The notes: generated by a model not told the origin, from the letters alone. DNA of 50,955 bases from TWA4 sp034086685 (GCA_034086685.1 JAXDZY010000147.1:1-50955), one strand, 5' to 3'. Counted from the first letter of the stretch, positions 24,290-32,776 are shown. Made by a program: numbers and translations.

Positions 24290-24481
24290 ATACAAATCCT
24301 CCTTTCGGGAAATGGATAAAATAAACTGTTTTCTATTGATTAAATTATATAATATTTTCGAAAATTAGTCAATGAAAACACGGAATATAACATAAATAGG
24401 CATATAATTCTTAATATCTTCACAAAAAATCTGAAAAAACAAGACAATATCCATGAGAAGATCGCACATAAAAAATACTAC

Positions 24482-24535
24482 TTTACATAAATTTTACATT
24501 TAACTCTAATAATATTTACATGTATCATTTATACT
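24482..24535 (+). promoter_or_regulatory. Pho-box-like direct repeats and promoter of the phosphate cotransporter gene
   Basis: TTTACA occurs at 24482, 24493 and 24515, that is with 11-bp periodicity (one intervening slot, 24504, is degenerate). TATACT at 24530-24535 is a suitable -10 box with no good -35. PhoB/PhoP-type regulators bind such 11-bp-spaced repeats on one face of the helix. The rest of 24290-24608 holds only a TGTCCG/CGGACA hairpin (24545-24566). Confidence 0.65.
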
Positions 24536-24608
24536 TCTCGTGTCTGTCCGGGGAGGGCAGCGGACATATTCTGATTTGTAAAAACAATGCAAAATGGAGG
24601 TAAGATTT

Positions 24609-26378
24609 ATGGACGTATTCAGTGTCCTGACCATGATCGGCGGTCTGGCCCTGTTTCTCTATGGTATGCACACCATGAGTGACGGCCTTTCCAAATTATC
24701 CGGCGGTCATCTTGAAAAAATTCTGGAGAAACTGACTTCCGGTCCCGTTCGGGCTGTATTGCTTGGCGCGGCAGTGACTGCAGTGATCCAGTCTTCTTCT
24801 GCAACGACTGTTATGGTGGTGGGCTTTGTCAATTCCGGTATTATGAAGCTTTCTCAGGCAATCGGCATTATTATGGGTGCCAATGTGGGAACCACAATTA
24901 CTTCATGGATATTGAGCCTGAGCGGCATTAAAGGCAGCAGTCTGTTTCTTCAGCTGCTGAAACCGTCTTCCTTTTCCCCCATACTGGCAGTGCTAGGCGT
25001 GGCCATGATTATGTTTTCAAAGGAAGAGAAAAAAAGAGATGTGGGTAATATACTGGCGGGTTTTGCGGTGCTGATGTTCGGCATGGAGACCATGAGCGAT
25101 GCAGTGGCTCCTCTGGCGGAAGTACCGGAGTTTACCAGGATTCTGACCATGTTTTCCAATCCTGTCATGGGTATTCTGGCAGGTGCACTGCTGACGGCTG
25201 TTATACAGAGCTCTTCTGCATCAGTGGGTATCCTTCAGGCTTTATCAGTCACGGGAGCAGTCAGCTATTCTGCAGCTGTTCCGATTATTCTCGGACAGAA
25301 TATCGGTACCTGTGTGACCGCTCTGCTTTCGGCTGCCGGTGCCAATAAAAATGCACGTCGTGCTTCCATTGTTCATCTGTATTTTAATATTATCGGTTCC
25401 GCACTTTTTATGACCGTATTTTATGCGGCTAATGCGTTATTTCATTTTGACTTTATGAATGATGCAGTTGGTCCGGCTGATATTGCGGTGGTACATTCCA
25501 TATTCAATATTTCAGCTACGCTGATTCTGCTTCCTTTTACAAAACTGCTGGAAAAACTGGCATATTTAACGATCAAGGACGATCCCGGAGTAAAGCCCGG
25601 AGAAGCAAAGGAAAGCTATACGCTTCTGGATGAACGTTTCCTGGGAAGACCGGGTTTTGCTGTATCCCAGTGTAAGAATGTTGCCTGTGAAATGGCGGAG
25701 ATGGCACTGAAAGCTTTTGTGATTTCGCTGGAGCTTCTTACAGAGTATGATGAGACAAAAGCACAGGAAATTGTGCGTCTGGAAGATGAAGTGGATCGTT
25801 ACGAGGATGAACTGGGTACTTATCTGCTGAAACTGTCCGATAATGATGTAACTACCAGCGACAGCAGAACCATGAATCTGATTCTGCATTGCATGAATGA
25901 TTTTGAAAGAATTTCCGATCATGCGGTTAATATTCTGGATTCTGCCAGAGAAATGCATGATAAGGATCTGCATTTTACGGATAAAGCTCAGAAAGAGATG
26001 CAGGTTTATTCTGAAGCTCTTAAAGATATTCTTTATATGGCAGTATATTCCTTCCAGAAAGAGGATCTCCCCTCGGCTCACGAGATTGAACCGCTGGAGG
26101 AGGTAATCGACCACCTCAGTGAAAAACTGCGTGATAAACATATTAACCGTATGCGAAAAGGAAAGTGTACCATTGAGATGGGATTCGTTCTGACGGATAT
26201 TGTGACCAACTTCGAACGTGTGGCGGATCACTGTTCCAATATCGGGATCTGCCTGATTCAGGTCAGCCAGAATGAATATGAAACACACGGGTATGCGTTG
26301 GATATTAAAGAGCAGGATATTGCAGAATTTAATGAAAAATGCCTGCATTATGAGAAAAAATATGTTTTGCCTGAATAA
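24609..26378 (+). CDS. Na/phosphate cotransporter with C-terminal PhoU-like domain
   Basis: This 589-residue protein has an N-terminal transporter domain (about 1-310). It carries the paired signature QSSSATTVMVVGFVNSG (near 58) and QSSSASVGILQALSVTG (near 200) of the NptA/SLC34 Na-Pi family. A cytosolic PhoU-like helical domain follows (about 350-560, with two LEDEVDRYEDEL/ALEPLEE-type repeats). It imports phosphate with sodium. The ATG at 24609 has GGAGG 9 nt upstream; an ATG at 24594 precedes that site and is not used. Pho-box-like repeats lie upstream. A PhoB/PhoR-like pair follows after 52 nt, which links it to phosphate control. Confidence 0.92.
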   Translation: MDVFSVLTMIGGLALFLYGMHTMSDGLSKLSGGHLEKILEKLTSGPVRAVLLGAAVTAVIQSSSATTVMVVGFVNSGIMKLSQAIGIIMGANVGTTITSWILSLSGIKGSSLFLQLLKPSSFSPILAVLGVAMIMFSKEEKKRDVGNILAGFAVLMFGMETMSDAVAPLAEVPEFTRILTMFSNPVMGILAGALLTAVIQSSSASVGILQALSVTGAVSYSAAVPIILGQNIGTCVTALLSAAGANKNARRASIVHLYFNIIGSALFMTVFYAANALFHFDFMNDAVGPADIAVVHSIFNISATLILLPFTKLLEKLAYLTIKDDPGVKPGEAKESYTLLDERFLGRPGFAVSQCKNVACEMAEMALKAFVISLELLTEYDETKAQEIVRLEDEVDRYEDELGTYLLKLSDNDVTTSDSRTMNLILHCMNDFERISDHAVNILDSAREMHDKDLHFTDKAQKEMQVYSEALKDILYMAVYSFQKEDLPSAHEIEPLEEVIDHLSEKLRDKHINRMRKGKCTIEMGFVLTDIVTNFERVADHCSNIGICLIQVSQNEYETHGYALDIKEQDIAEFNEKCLHYEKKYVLPE

Positions 26379-26430
26379 TATTCCCACAAACTGTGCTATT
26401 TAAGGTATAATTCAGACAGGAGGGATGGAA

Positions 26431-27105
26431 ATGGCATTGATTTATATTGTAGAAGATGACAGTGATATCAGGGAAATTGAAGAGCTTGCTCTGGAAAACA
26501 GCGGATATACGGCAGAAGGATTTTCCTGTTCCAGGGATTTTTATAAGAAATTGAGTCAGAGACTGCCGGAGCTGATTATTCTTGATATTATGCTGCCGGA
26601 TGAAGATGGTCTGGAAGTACTGAAAAAACTGCGCGCTGATGCATCCACCAGATATATTCCCATCATTATGGTGACTGCCAAAACAACGGAGCTGGATAAG
26701 GTCCGGGGGCTGAATATGGGAGCTGATGATTATCTGGCAAAGCCGTTCGGCATCATGGAGCTGATTGCCCGGGTAAAGGCCATGCTGAGACGCAGTCAGG
26801 TTCTGCATGAAGAAAAATTTTATCACTGCGGTCATATTTTTATGGATGATGAAAAGAGGGCAGTGTATATCGATGATCAGCCCTGTGAACTGACATTCAA
26901 AGAATATGAACTTTTGAAAATTTTGCTGCAGAATACAGGCATTGCCCTTCCCAGGGATCTGATCATGGACAGAATCTGGGGTTTTGATTACCAGGGGGAG
27001 TCCAGAACACTGGATATGCATATAAAAACCCTGCGCCAGAAGCTGGGTGAATACGGGAGCTGTATCAAAACCGTGCGTAACGTGGGATATCGTCTGGAGG
27101 CCTGA
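26431..27105 (+). CDS. PhoB-like response regulator
   Basis: This 224-residue OmpR-type regulator has a receiver domain with phosphoacceptor D52 (LIILDIMLPDEDG), the Thr switch in IMVTAKTTE and the conserved Lys in YLAKPFG. The C-terminal winged helix includes LTFKEYELLKILL and DMHIKTLRQKLG. An ATG at 26425 is in frame but touches the AGGAGGG ribosome site, so 26431 is chosen. It sits between the phosphate cotransporter and a PhoR-like kinase, so it probably binds the TTTACA repeats upstream of the cotransporter. This is inferred from context. Confidence 0.88.
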   Translation: MALIYIVEDDSDIREIEELALENSGYTAEGFSCSRDFYKKLSQRLPELIILDIMLPDEDGLEVLKKLRADASTRYIPIIMVTAKTTELDKVRGLNMGADDYLAKPFGIMELIARVKAMLRRSQVLHEEKFYHCGHIFMDDEKRAVYIDDQPCELTFKEYELLKILLQNTGIALPRDLIMDRIWGFDYQGESRTLDMHIKTLRQKLGEYGSCIKTVRNVGYRLEA

Positions 27106-27159
27106 TTTTACATAAAACAGAACAACAGGCGGAGGAATTGCTGCAGGAAGGAGGTCGGG

Positions 27160-28500
27160 ATGAAAAAAAGAATACTGAAACAGATGATCCTTATAGGGAT
27201 TTCCACTGCTATTGCTGCGTTTCTGTTGTGTACCGGTGTATTTTATGAGTTGTTCCGCAAACAGATCATGGAAGAGCTGAAAGGTTACTGTCAGGTGATT
27301 TCCGGGGTGGAACAGACAGTTCTGGAAGGCCGGTATACATTTATGGAAGGATATCGGGTAACCGTGGTGGATGAGGATGGAATTGTTATTTATGACAGCA
27401 ATGTGGAAAACAGCACTGCCATGGAAAATCATTCCGACCGGCCGGAGATCCGGGATGCCGTAAAGAACGGAGAAGGCTATGATTCCAGACTTTCCCGGAC
27501 ACTGGACCGCAGCATGTTTTATTATGCCATGCGTCTTAATAACGGAACGGTTGTAAGAGTATCCAAGGAATCCAGCAGTATCTGGGGAATGATGTTTAGG
27601 GCCATGCCCATCTGCGTAGTGATCTGTATTCTGATCTGTGTGTCCTGTATCTGTCTTTCAAAACTTCTCACAGATAAACTCATCGAGCCTATTGACAGGA
27701 TGGCCGGAGATCTGCAGCGTCTGAATACCGGCGATGTCTATCCGGAGCTGGTTCCGTTTATCACCACGATCCGTCAGCAGCATGAGAATATCATGAAAAA
27801 TGCTCTGATGCGCCAGCAGTTTACCGCCAATGTGTCACATGAATTGAAAACTCCTCTGACGGCCATTTCAGGATATGCTGAGCTGATCGAAAATGATATG
27901 ATTCCTGTGGACGCCACTGCATCATATGCTGCCAGGATTCATAAGAATGCCAACCGCCTCCTTTCACTGATCAATGATATCATCAAACTTTCCGAGCTGG
28001 ATGATGTGGAGAATGAACTGAAGCCGGAGATGTTTGATCTGAGCGAGCTGGCTAAAAAGTGTATTGAGAGTCTTCATATGACTGCTCAGAAGCGCAGTGT
28101 ACATCTTCAGTTTGTAGGTGCCAGCAGGTGCATGCTGTATGCGGATATGTCCATGATCGAAGAGGTAATCTACAACCTGTGTGATAATGCGATCAGGTAT
28201 AATAAGCCGGGAGGACAGGTCTGGGTGGAAATATCCATCCGGGCGTGCAGCAGACCGGTTCTGACAGTGAGGGATACAGGTATTGGCATCCCCGGGGAAG
28301 CTCTGGATCATGTTTTTGAAAGGTTTTACCGGGTGGATAAGAGCCGGTCCAAATCTACAGGAGGCACCGGCCTGGGGCTCGCAATCGTCAAACATATTGT
28401 TTCCAGACACAATGCAGAACTGGAGATTTCCAGTGAGCCGGGAATAGGAACACGTATTTCCATCATTTTTCCGGCACAGAACAAAACAGATAATATATAG
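27160..28500 (+). CDS. PhoR-like sensor histidine kinase
   Basis: This 446-residue kinase has two membrane helices (about 9-29 and 148-168) around a 120-residue extracytoplasmic sensor. A HAMP-like linker leads to HisKA (NVSHELKTPLTAISGYAEL, H227) and an ATPase domain (N-box NLCDNAIRYNKPGG, G1 DTGIGIPGE, G2 GTGLGLAIVKHI). The layout is that of PhoR/WalK-type kinases. GAAGGAGGT lies before the ATG, 54 nt after the regulator gene. With the adjacent cotransporter it forms a likely phosphate-responsive circuit. Confidence 0.88.
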   Translation: MKKRILKQMILIGISTAIAAFLLCTGVFYELFRKQIMEELKGYCQVISGVEQTVLEGRYTFMEGYRVTVVDEDGIVIYDSNVENSTAMENHSDRPEIRDAVKNGEGYDSRLSRTLDRSMFYYAMRLNNGTVVRVSKESSSIWGMMFRAMPICVVICILICVSCICLSKLLTDKLIEPIDRMAGDLQRLNTGDVYPELVPFITTIRQQHENIMKNALMRQQFTANVSHELKTPLTAISGYAELIENDMIPVDATASYAARIHKNANRLLSLINDIIKLSELDDVENELKPEMFDLSELAKKCIESLHMTAQKRSVHLQFVGASRCMLYADMSMIEEVIYNLCDNAIRYNKPGGQVWVEISIRACSRPVLTVRDTGIGIPGEALDHVFERFYRVDKSRSKSTGGTGLGLAIVKHIVSRHNAELEISSEPGIGTRISIIFPAQNKTDNI

Positions 28501-28585
28501 ACATATAACATATAAAACGGACACCTGAAGGGAAAGTACAGTCATTTTGGATAAATTTGCGCGGAGTAGTTACAAAGATACTATC

Positions 28586-28614
28586 TTGAAATGCCGGTAA
28601 AAAGCGTTTACAAT
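28586..28614 (+). promoter_or_regulatory. Promoter of the esterase/ATP-grasp pair
   Basis: TTGAAA (28586-28591), a 17-nt spacer and TACAAT (28609-28614) lie about 46 nt before the esterase ATG. Confidence 0.65.
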
Positions 28615-28660
28615 AGAAAAGTGTGAATCAATATAGCGAAACAGCAAGGATGGATGCAAA

Positions 28661-29422
28661 ATGGAAATTACATATGAAAAGCAATACAGTTATCATCTGG
28701 GACGTGACATGGAATTTAAAATCTATGGACATGCCGGTAAACCGATGCTGTACATTCCCTGTCAGAATGGCCGTTTTTTTGATTTCGAAAATTTCAGGAT
28801 GGCAGACAGGCTGAGTCCCTGGATCGAAGCGGGCGGACTGCAGGTTTTTTCTGTGGATACTCTGGATGAAGAAAGCTGGTCCAATACGTATGGTGACTGC
28901 AGAGGAAGAATTGAACGTCATGAACAGTGGATCAGTTATCTGATGCAGGAAATCGTTCCTCAGATGATCAGCCGGGCAAAAGAACGCAATCATGAAGATG
29001 ATCCGAAGCTTCTGACATTCGGCTGCAGTATGGGTGCCATGCATGCGGCAAATCTGTATTTCCGCTTTCCGGATGTATTTGAAGGAGGACTGGCATTAAG
29101 CGGAATTTATGATGCACAGTATTGTTTTGGCGGATATATGGATGATCTGGTATATAAGAATTCACCGCTGGATTATCTGTCCAATATGCCTTCCGACCAT
29201 TATTACATGGATCTGTACCGTCAGGGTAAAATGATCATCTGTGTCGGTCAGGGAGCATGGGAGAATGAAACACTGGTGGGAACCAGAAAACTGGATGCGG
29301 TGCTGAAAAGTAAAAACATACCTGTCTGGGTGGATTTCTGGGGATATGATGTGTGTCATGACTGGGACTGGTGGTATCGTCAGGTAGACTATTTCATGCC
29401 CATACTTCTGGGTGAAAAGTAA
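28661..29422 (+). CDS. Esterase-like alpha/beta hydrolase
   Basis: This 253-residue cytosolic alpha/beta hydrolase of the putative-esterase (EstD/FrmB-like) group has the nucleophile elbow GCSMGAMHA near residue 127. A likely catalytic Asp lies in the WVDFWGYD region and a His in CHDWDWW near the C-terminus. No signal peptide is seen. The ATG has AAGGA upstream. It is followed after 82 nt by an ATP-grasp ligase gene, and the two probably share the promoter at 28586. The true substrate is unknown; an acyl or peptide-like bond made by the partner is one possibility. Confidence 0.82.
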   Translation: MEITYEKQYSYHLGRDMEFKIYGHAGKPMLYIPCQNGRFFDFENFRMADRLSPWIEAGGLQVFSVDTLDEESWSNTYGDCRGRIERHEQWISYLMQEIVPQMISRAKERNHEDDPKLLTFGCSMGAMHAANLYFRFPDVFEGGLALSGIYDAQYCFGGYMDDLVYKNSPLDYLSNMPSDHYYMDLYRQGKMIICVGQGAWENETLVGTRKLDAVLKSKNIPVWVDFWGYDVCHDWDWWYRQVDYFMPILLGEK

Positions 29423-29504
29423 CAGATACAGGAGAAACAACAGATACGGCAGACAGAACGAATCTGCAGATTTACATAAAGAGGATTAAGAGAGAATTAT
29501 ATTT

Positions 29505-30695
29505 ATGAAGAATTTTATTTTTATTTCGCCGAACTTTCCTTCCAATTACTGGCAGTTCTGCGATCGTTTATCAAAGAATGGAATAAATGTACTGGGTATT
29601 GGCGACTGTCCTTACGATCAGCTGGAGCCCGGTCTGAAGGGTGCGCTGAAAGAGTATTACAAGGTCAGCAATCTGGAGAATTATGATGAAGTTTACCGTG
29701 CGGTGGCATTTCTGATCTTCCGCTACGGTAAAATCGACTGGCTGGAAAGCAATAATGAATACTGGCTGGAGCGGGATGCCAGACTGCGTACGGAATTTAA
29801 CATCAATACCGGTTTCAAGTCAGAAGATATGCCCAAGATCAAATATAAGTCAAGAATGAAAGAATATTATCAGAAGGTCGGTATTCCGGTGGCTAAGTAT
29901 CATATGGTTGATGATAAGGAGGGCTGTCTTGCCTTCATCAGTCAGGTGGGATATCCTGTTATTGTAAAGCCTGATAACGGAGTGGGTGCAAATCATACCT
30001 GCCGGATTTCATCGGAGCAGGATCTGGATGCTTTTTTTGCGGAAAAACTGCCTGTTACCTATATTATGGAAGAATGTGTCAACGGTCAGATCTGTTCCTA
30101 TGATGCCATCATTGATTCCAAAGGAGAGCCTATCTTTGAATCCGGAAACGTAACCTGTTCTTCCATTATGGATATTGTTAATGATGGTACGGACAGCTTT
30201 TACTATATTGTTAAAAATCTGGAAGATGATGTGCGGGAAGCAGGCCGGAAAACAGTGAAAAGTTTTGGGGTAAGCAGCCGTTTTGTACATCTGGAATTTT
30301 TCCGCCTTCTGGCTGATCAGGAAGGTCTGGGGAAAAAGGGTGATATTGTGGCTCTGGAGGTCAATATGCGTCCCAGCGGCGGTTATACTCCCGAGATGCT
30401 GAATTATGCCAACGGCACAGATGTCTATAAAGTCTGGGCAGATATGATTGCCTATGACAGCACACTGATGCCTCAGAAGGCACATTACTATTGTGCTTTT
30501 GCAGGCCGCCGCGACGGTTCCAATTATGCGCTGGACGATAACAGTCTCATTGGCAAGTATGCAATGGAAGTCTGCCAGTGCAGCAGAATTCCGGATGCTC
30601 TTTCCGGTGCCATGGGTAACCGTATGATTCTGGCCAGATTTGAATCCTATGATCATATGGAAGAATTTTTCGCTGACGCAGTCAGAAAAGCGTGA
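29505..30695 (+). CDS. ATP-grasp superfamily ligase
   Basis: This 396-residue protein has an N-terminal Rossmann-like domain (FIFISPNFPSNYWQF) and a central ATP-grasp domain. The ATP-grasp part includes MPKIKYKSRMKEYY, YPVIVKPDNGVGANHTCRI, IMEECVNGQICSYDA and the Mg-binding VALEVNMRPSGGYTPEM. Such enzymes join a carboxylate, through an acyl phosphate, to an amine or thiol; carbamoyl-phosphate synthase-like annotation is common but imprecise. The acceptor is unknown. The leader from the esterase stop contains a perfect dyad AATCTGCAGATT (29461-29472) and an AAGAGAG ribosome site. Co-transcription with the esterase is likely. Confidence 0.85.
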   Translation: MKNFIFISPNFPSNYWQFCDRLSKNGINVLGIGDCPYDQLEPGLKGALKEYYKVSNLENYDEVYRAVAFLIFRYGKIDWLESNNEYWLERDARLRTEFNINTGFKSEDMPKIKYKSRMKEYYQKVGIPVAKYHMVDDKEGCLAFISQVGYPVIVKPDNGVGANHTCRISSEQDLDAFFAEKLPVTYIMEECVNGQICSYDAIIDSKGEPIFESGNVTCSSIMDIVNDGTDSFYYIVKNLEDDVREAGRKTVKSFGVSSRFVHLEFFRLLADQEGLGKKGDIVALEVNMRPSGGYTPEMLNYANGTDVYKVWADMIAYDSTLMPQKAHYYCAFAGRRDGSNYALDDNSLIGKYAMEVCQCSRIPDALSGAMGNRMILARFESYDHMEEFFADAVRKA

Positions 30696-30748
30696 TGTCT
30701 GACGGTATCTGATGTGGATTATAATCACCGGGATAAAGATAAAAATAT

Positions 30749-30790
30749 CCCCCCAGGGGGGTTGTTATCGGCACCGGGTAAGGCTATAAT
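30749..30790 (+). promoter_or_regulatory. C6-A-G6 palindrome abutting a promoter (CsoR/RcnR-like operator candidate)
   Basis: CCCCCC-A-GGGGGG (30749-30761) directly adjoins TTGTTA (30762-30767). After 17 nt comes TATAAT (30785-30790). GC-tract dyads of this kind are the hallmark of operators for the CsoR/RcnR/InrS repressor family, which sense copper, nickel or cobalt. No such regulator gene is in the window. The promoter drives the three small genes at 30857-31633. A CCGGC/GCCGG hairpin (about 30817-30838) lies in the leader. Confidence 0.6.
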
Positions 30791-30856
30791 AAATAAATGG
30801 CAAAGATACTGAAAACCGGCAGGGGATTATGAGCCGGTGGAAGAAAGGAGTATGTT

Positions 30857-31087
30857 ATGCAGGAATATGAGCTTGTCTGGGAGATTTTTAATGAATGCGC
30901 CAATAATCAGATGCGGGATGTATTTTTCCGGGATATAACGACAGATGATCCTGAGGCAGAAGTCAGGAAGCTTCTTAAGGATAGTCCCGATGCAAAGATC
31001 ACCAGAGAGGAACTTTCAGACGGATCGATTGTATTTCACGTAGACGTATCCGGTCTTCTGCAGAGGTATACATTTACGCCAGTATAA
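30857..31087 (+). CDS. 76-residue protein of unknown function
   Basis: I do not recognise this small soluble protein. It is acidic, with a helical first half (EYELVWEIFNECANNQM) and a basic-acidic middle (DPEAEVRKLLKDSPDA). Its C-terminus is strand-like (GSIVFHVDVSGLLQRYTFTPV). The one Cys and one His do not form a clear metal site. AAAGGAG lies upstream. It is the first gene of a short operon with a His-rich protein and CooT, each with its own ribosome site, so a role in metal handling is inferred from context only. Confidence 0.8.
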   Translation: MQEYELVWEIFNECANNQMRDVFFRDITTDDPEAEVRKLLKDSPDAKITREELSDGSIVFHVDVSGLLQRYTFTPV

Positions 31088-31111
31088 AAGGTGAAAGGAG
31101 CTTTAAATATT

Positions 31112-31420
31112 ATGATGCACGAGGGACACCATCACGATCATGAATGCTGCCATGAGCATGCCCATGGAGAGCATACCCATACCCATGAACATACCCATGC
31201 GCCGGCTGCAGATGCCAGCGAACCTGTAAAGAGAGCAGTAACCATGCTGAATTACATGTACAGCCACAATTCAGATCATACAGAAGAACTGGCTGAGATG
31301 GCAGAAAAGCTGCGTGGCCTGGGTGAAACAGCAGCAGCCGATGAGATTGACGGAGCAGTAGCCGCATTCCGCGAAGGAAATGCAAAGCTTCATGAAGCAC
31401 TCCATAAAATAGGCGGCTGA
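31112..31420 (+). CDS. Small His-rich putative metal-binding protein
   Basis: This protein of about 102 residues has 13 histidines and a Cys-Cys pair in its first 29 residues (for example HHHDHECCHEHAHGEH). The remaining 70 residues form a helical domain (VTMLNYMYSHNSDHTEELAEMAEKL and AVAAFREGNAKLHEALHKI). Similar proteins in Clostridia are often labelled metal or cobalt transporters, but there is no membrane helix, so storage or chaperone work is more likely. GAAAGGAG supports the ATG at 31112; a GTG at 31091 lies inside that region. It lies between the 76-aa gene and cooT, suggesting nickel or cobalt as the metal. Confidence 0.82.
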   Translation: MMHEGHHHDHECCHEHAHGEHTHTHEHTHAPAADASEPVKRAVTMLNYMYSHNSDHTEELAEMAEKLRGLGETAAADEIDGAVAAFREGNAKLHEALHKIGG

Positions 31421-31435
31421 GAAGGAGGTTTTATT

Positions 31436-31633
31436 ATGTGTCTTGCAAAAGTTTACGGTCATAAGAATGATGACGCGGAAGTCTTACTGGCAGACAGCAT
31501 TGCCAATATTTATCTGGAGGCAGATAACAGGATCCGCATGCTGGATATCTTCGGGGACGAGACAGTAGTGGAGGGAACTCTGCTGAATATGGATCTGGAG
31601 AGAAATACCGTAAGAATTGCACTGGCTCAGTAA
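31436..31633 (+). CDS. cooT: CooT-family nickel-binding protein
   Basis: This 65-residue protein begins MCLAKVYG, the conserved CooT start in which Cys2 binds Ni2+. The body is a short beta fold ending TLLNMDLERNTVRIAL. In Rhodospirillum, CooT helps insert nickel into carbon monoxide dehydrogenase; in Clostridia the family is linked to Wood-Ljungdahl or other nickel enzymes. GAAGGAGG lies before the ATG, 15 nt after the His-rich gene. A terminator follows, ending the operon. No CODH genes are in the window. Confidence 0.88.
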   Translation: MCLAKVYGHKNDDAEVLLADSIANIYLEADNRIRMLDIFGDETVVEGTLLNMDLERNTVRIALAQ

Positions 31634-31696
31634 GCAGCCAGACACAGAGTCAGGCTTCTCCTGTCATGATTCATTTAAAATGATTTTGAGTACAGC

Positions 31697-31740
31697 AAAG
31701 GCTGCTGCATGGGATTTTGTAGTCCGTGCAGCAGCCTTTT
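31697..31740. terminator. Terminator of the cooT operon
   Basis: AAAGGCTGCTGCA pairs with TGCAGCAGCCTTT around an imperfect loop and is followed by TTTTT. The amidohydrolase gene converges from the other side. Confidence 0.9.
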
Positions 31741-31753
31741 TGCGGCAGCCTTT

Positions 31754-32632
31754 TTACCGGCGGAATTTTGCTTCAATGATCTGCTGGGAGATGAGAAGTG
31801 TCTGCTCCAGCTTTTCAAGAAGCACGGGATTTTCCTGACAGGCCTCTTTTAAAAGGTTTATTTCGTCCAGCAGTCCCTGACCGTGAGGAACCAGATAGGC
31901 ACCGGCGTCACTGCCTGCCGCAATATGGACCCCTTTTTCAAGGGCAAGACGTATATTATTCATATGGCATTCGGTAATCCGTGCAACGGCATCTTCATGG
32001 AAACGTCCGCATCCGCGCAGATTTCCGCAGGTTGCCAGGGTGGGAACCCATACGGCTCCGGTTTTCAGGAACAGATCCCGGCAGGTGTCATCCATGTAAT
32101 AACCGTGTTCGATGCTGTCACATCCGGCTTCCAGGGCAAAGCAGATCTGTCGGGGAGTATTGACGTGAACCATGACGGCGAATCCCTCTTCGTGAGCGAT
32201 GGAAACCATTTTGTGAATCAGGTCGGGATCCTGCAGGGGTGTGGAAACCTCTCCGAATTTGTCAAAATCCAGAATGCCGGAGGCCATGATTTTAATAAAA
32301 TCCCCCTTTTCTCTGGAAACCCGGTCCACCAGTACCCTGTATTCTTCAATGGTATTGAATCCATAACCAACGATTCCACCGTAATATCCATTTTTATGAA
32401 TTGCAAAAACGGGTGTTCGGTAGTCGATTCCGTAAAGCAAAGCCAGATCTTTTGCTCTTGCAGATACTCCCAGTGAATCTCCTCCATCGCGGACGAAACG
32501 GATACCGGCCTGTTCATAGGACTGAAAAGCCCTGTGGATAACCGAATCATCTACATGATTTCTGTGCAGAGATACGGCAGCCTTGTAGTTTTTACCGTCC
32601 ATGATTACATGGGCGTGACATTCTCCATACAT
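31754..32632 (-). CDS. Amidohydrolase-superfamily metal-dependent hydrolase
   Basis: This 292-residue TIM-barrel hydrolase has the metal-site pattern of the amidohydrolase superfamily: H6 and H8 (ECHAHV), K114 (the usual carboxylated Lys position), H156 (VMVHVNT), H176 (SIEHGYY) and D242 (GSDAGA). It lacks the N- and C-terminal beta-sandwich of dihydroorotase or imidazolonepropionase, so it starts almost at the metal motif. Relatives hydrolyse amides, imides or cyclic ureides; the substrate is unknown. The ATG at 32632 has AGAGG upstream. It is monocistronic and convergent with cooT. Confidence 0.85.
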   Translation of the reverse strand: MYGECHAHVIMDGKNYKAAVSLHRNHVDDSVIHRAFQSYEQAGIRFVRDGGDSLGVSARAKDLALLYGIDYRTPVFAIHKNGYYGGIVGYGFNTIEEYRVLVDRVSREKGDFIKIMASGILDFDKFGEVSTPLQDPDLIHKMVSIAHEEGFAVMVHVNTPRQICFALEAGCDSIEHGYYMDDTCRDLFLKTGAVWVPTLATCGNLRGCGRFHEDAVARITECHMNNIRLALEKGVHIAAGSDAGAYLVPHGQGLLDEINLLKEACQENPVLLEKLEQTLLISQQIIEAKFRR

Positions 32633-32746
32633 ATTAGAACCTCTTTTCCGGATTTTGCAGCGGTTCAGCCATTTTTCTGAATCGTTACGATTTATTTAAT
32701 ATCCTGTTTCAGTTTACACCGTTTTTATTAAAAAAACAATTTCGGA

Positions 32747-32776
32747 TTGAGGGAAAAGCCGCATATATGTTATACT
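32747..32776 (+). promoter_or_regulatory. Possible distal promoter of the VanW-domain gene
   Basis: TTGAGG (32747-32752), an 18-nt spacer and TATACT (32771-32776). It lies in the 306-nt gap 32633-32938, which holds no gene. A second promoter candidate is nearer the gene. Confidence 0.4.
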
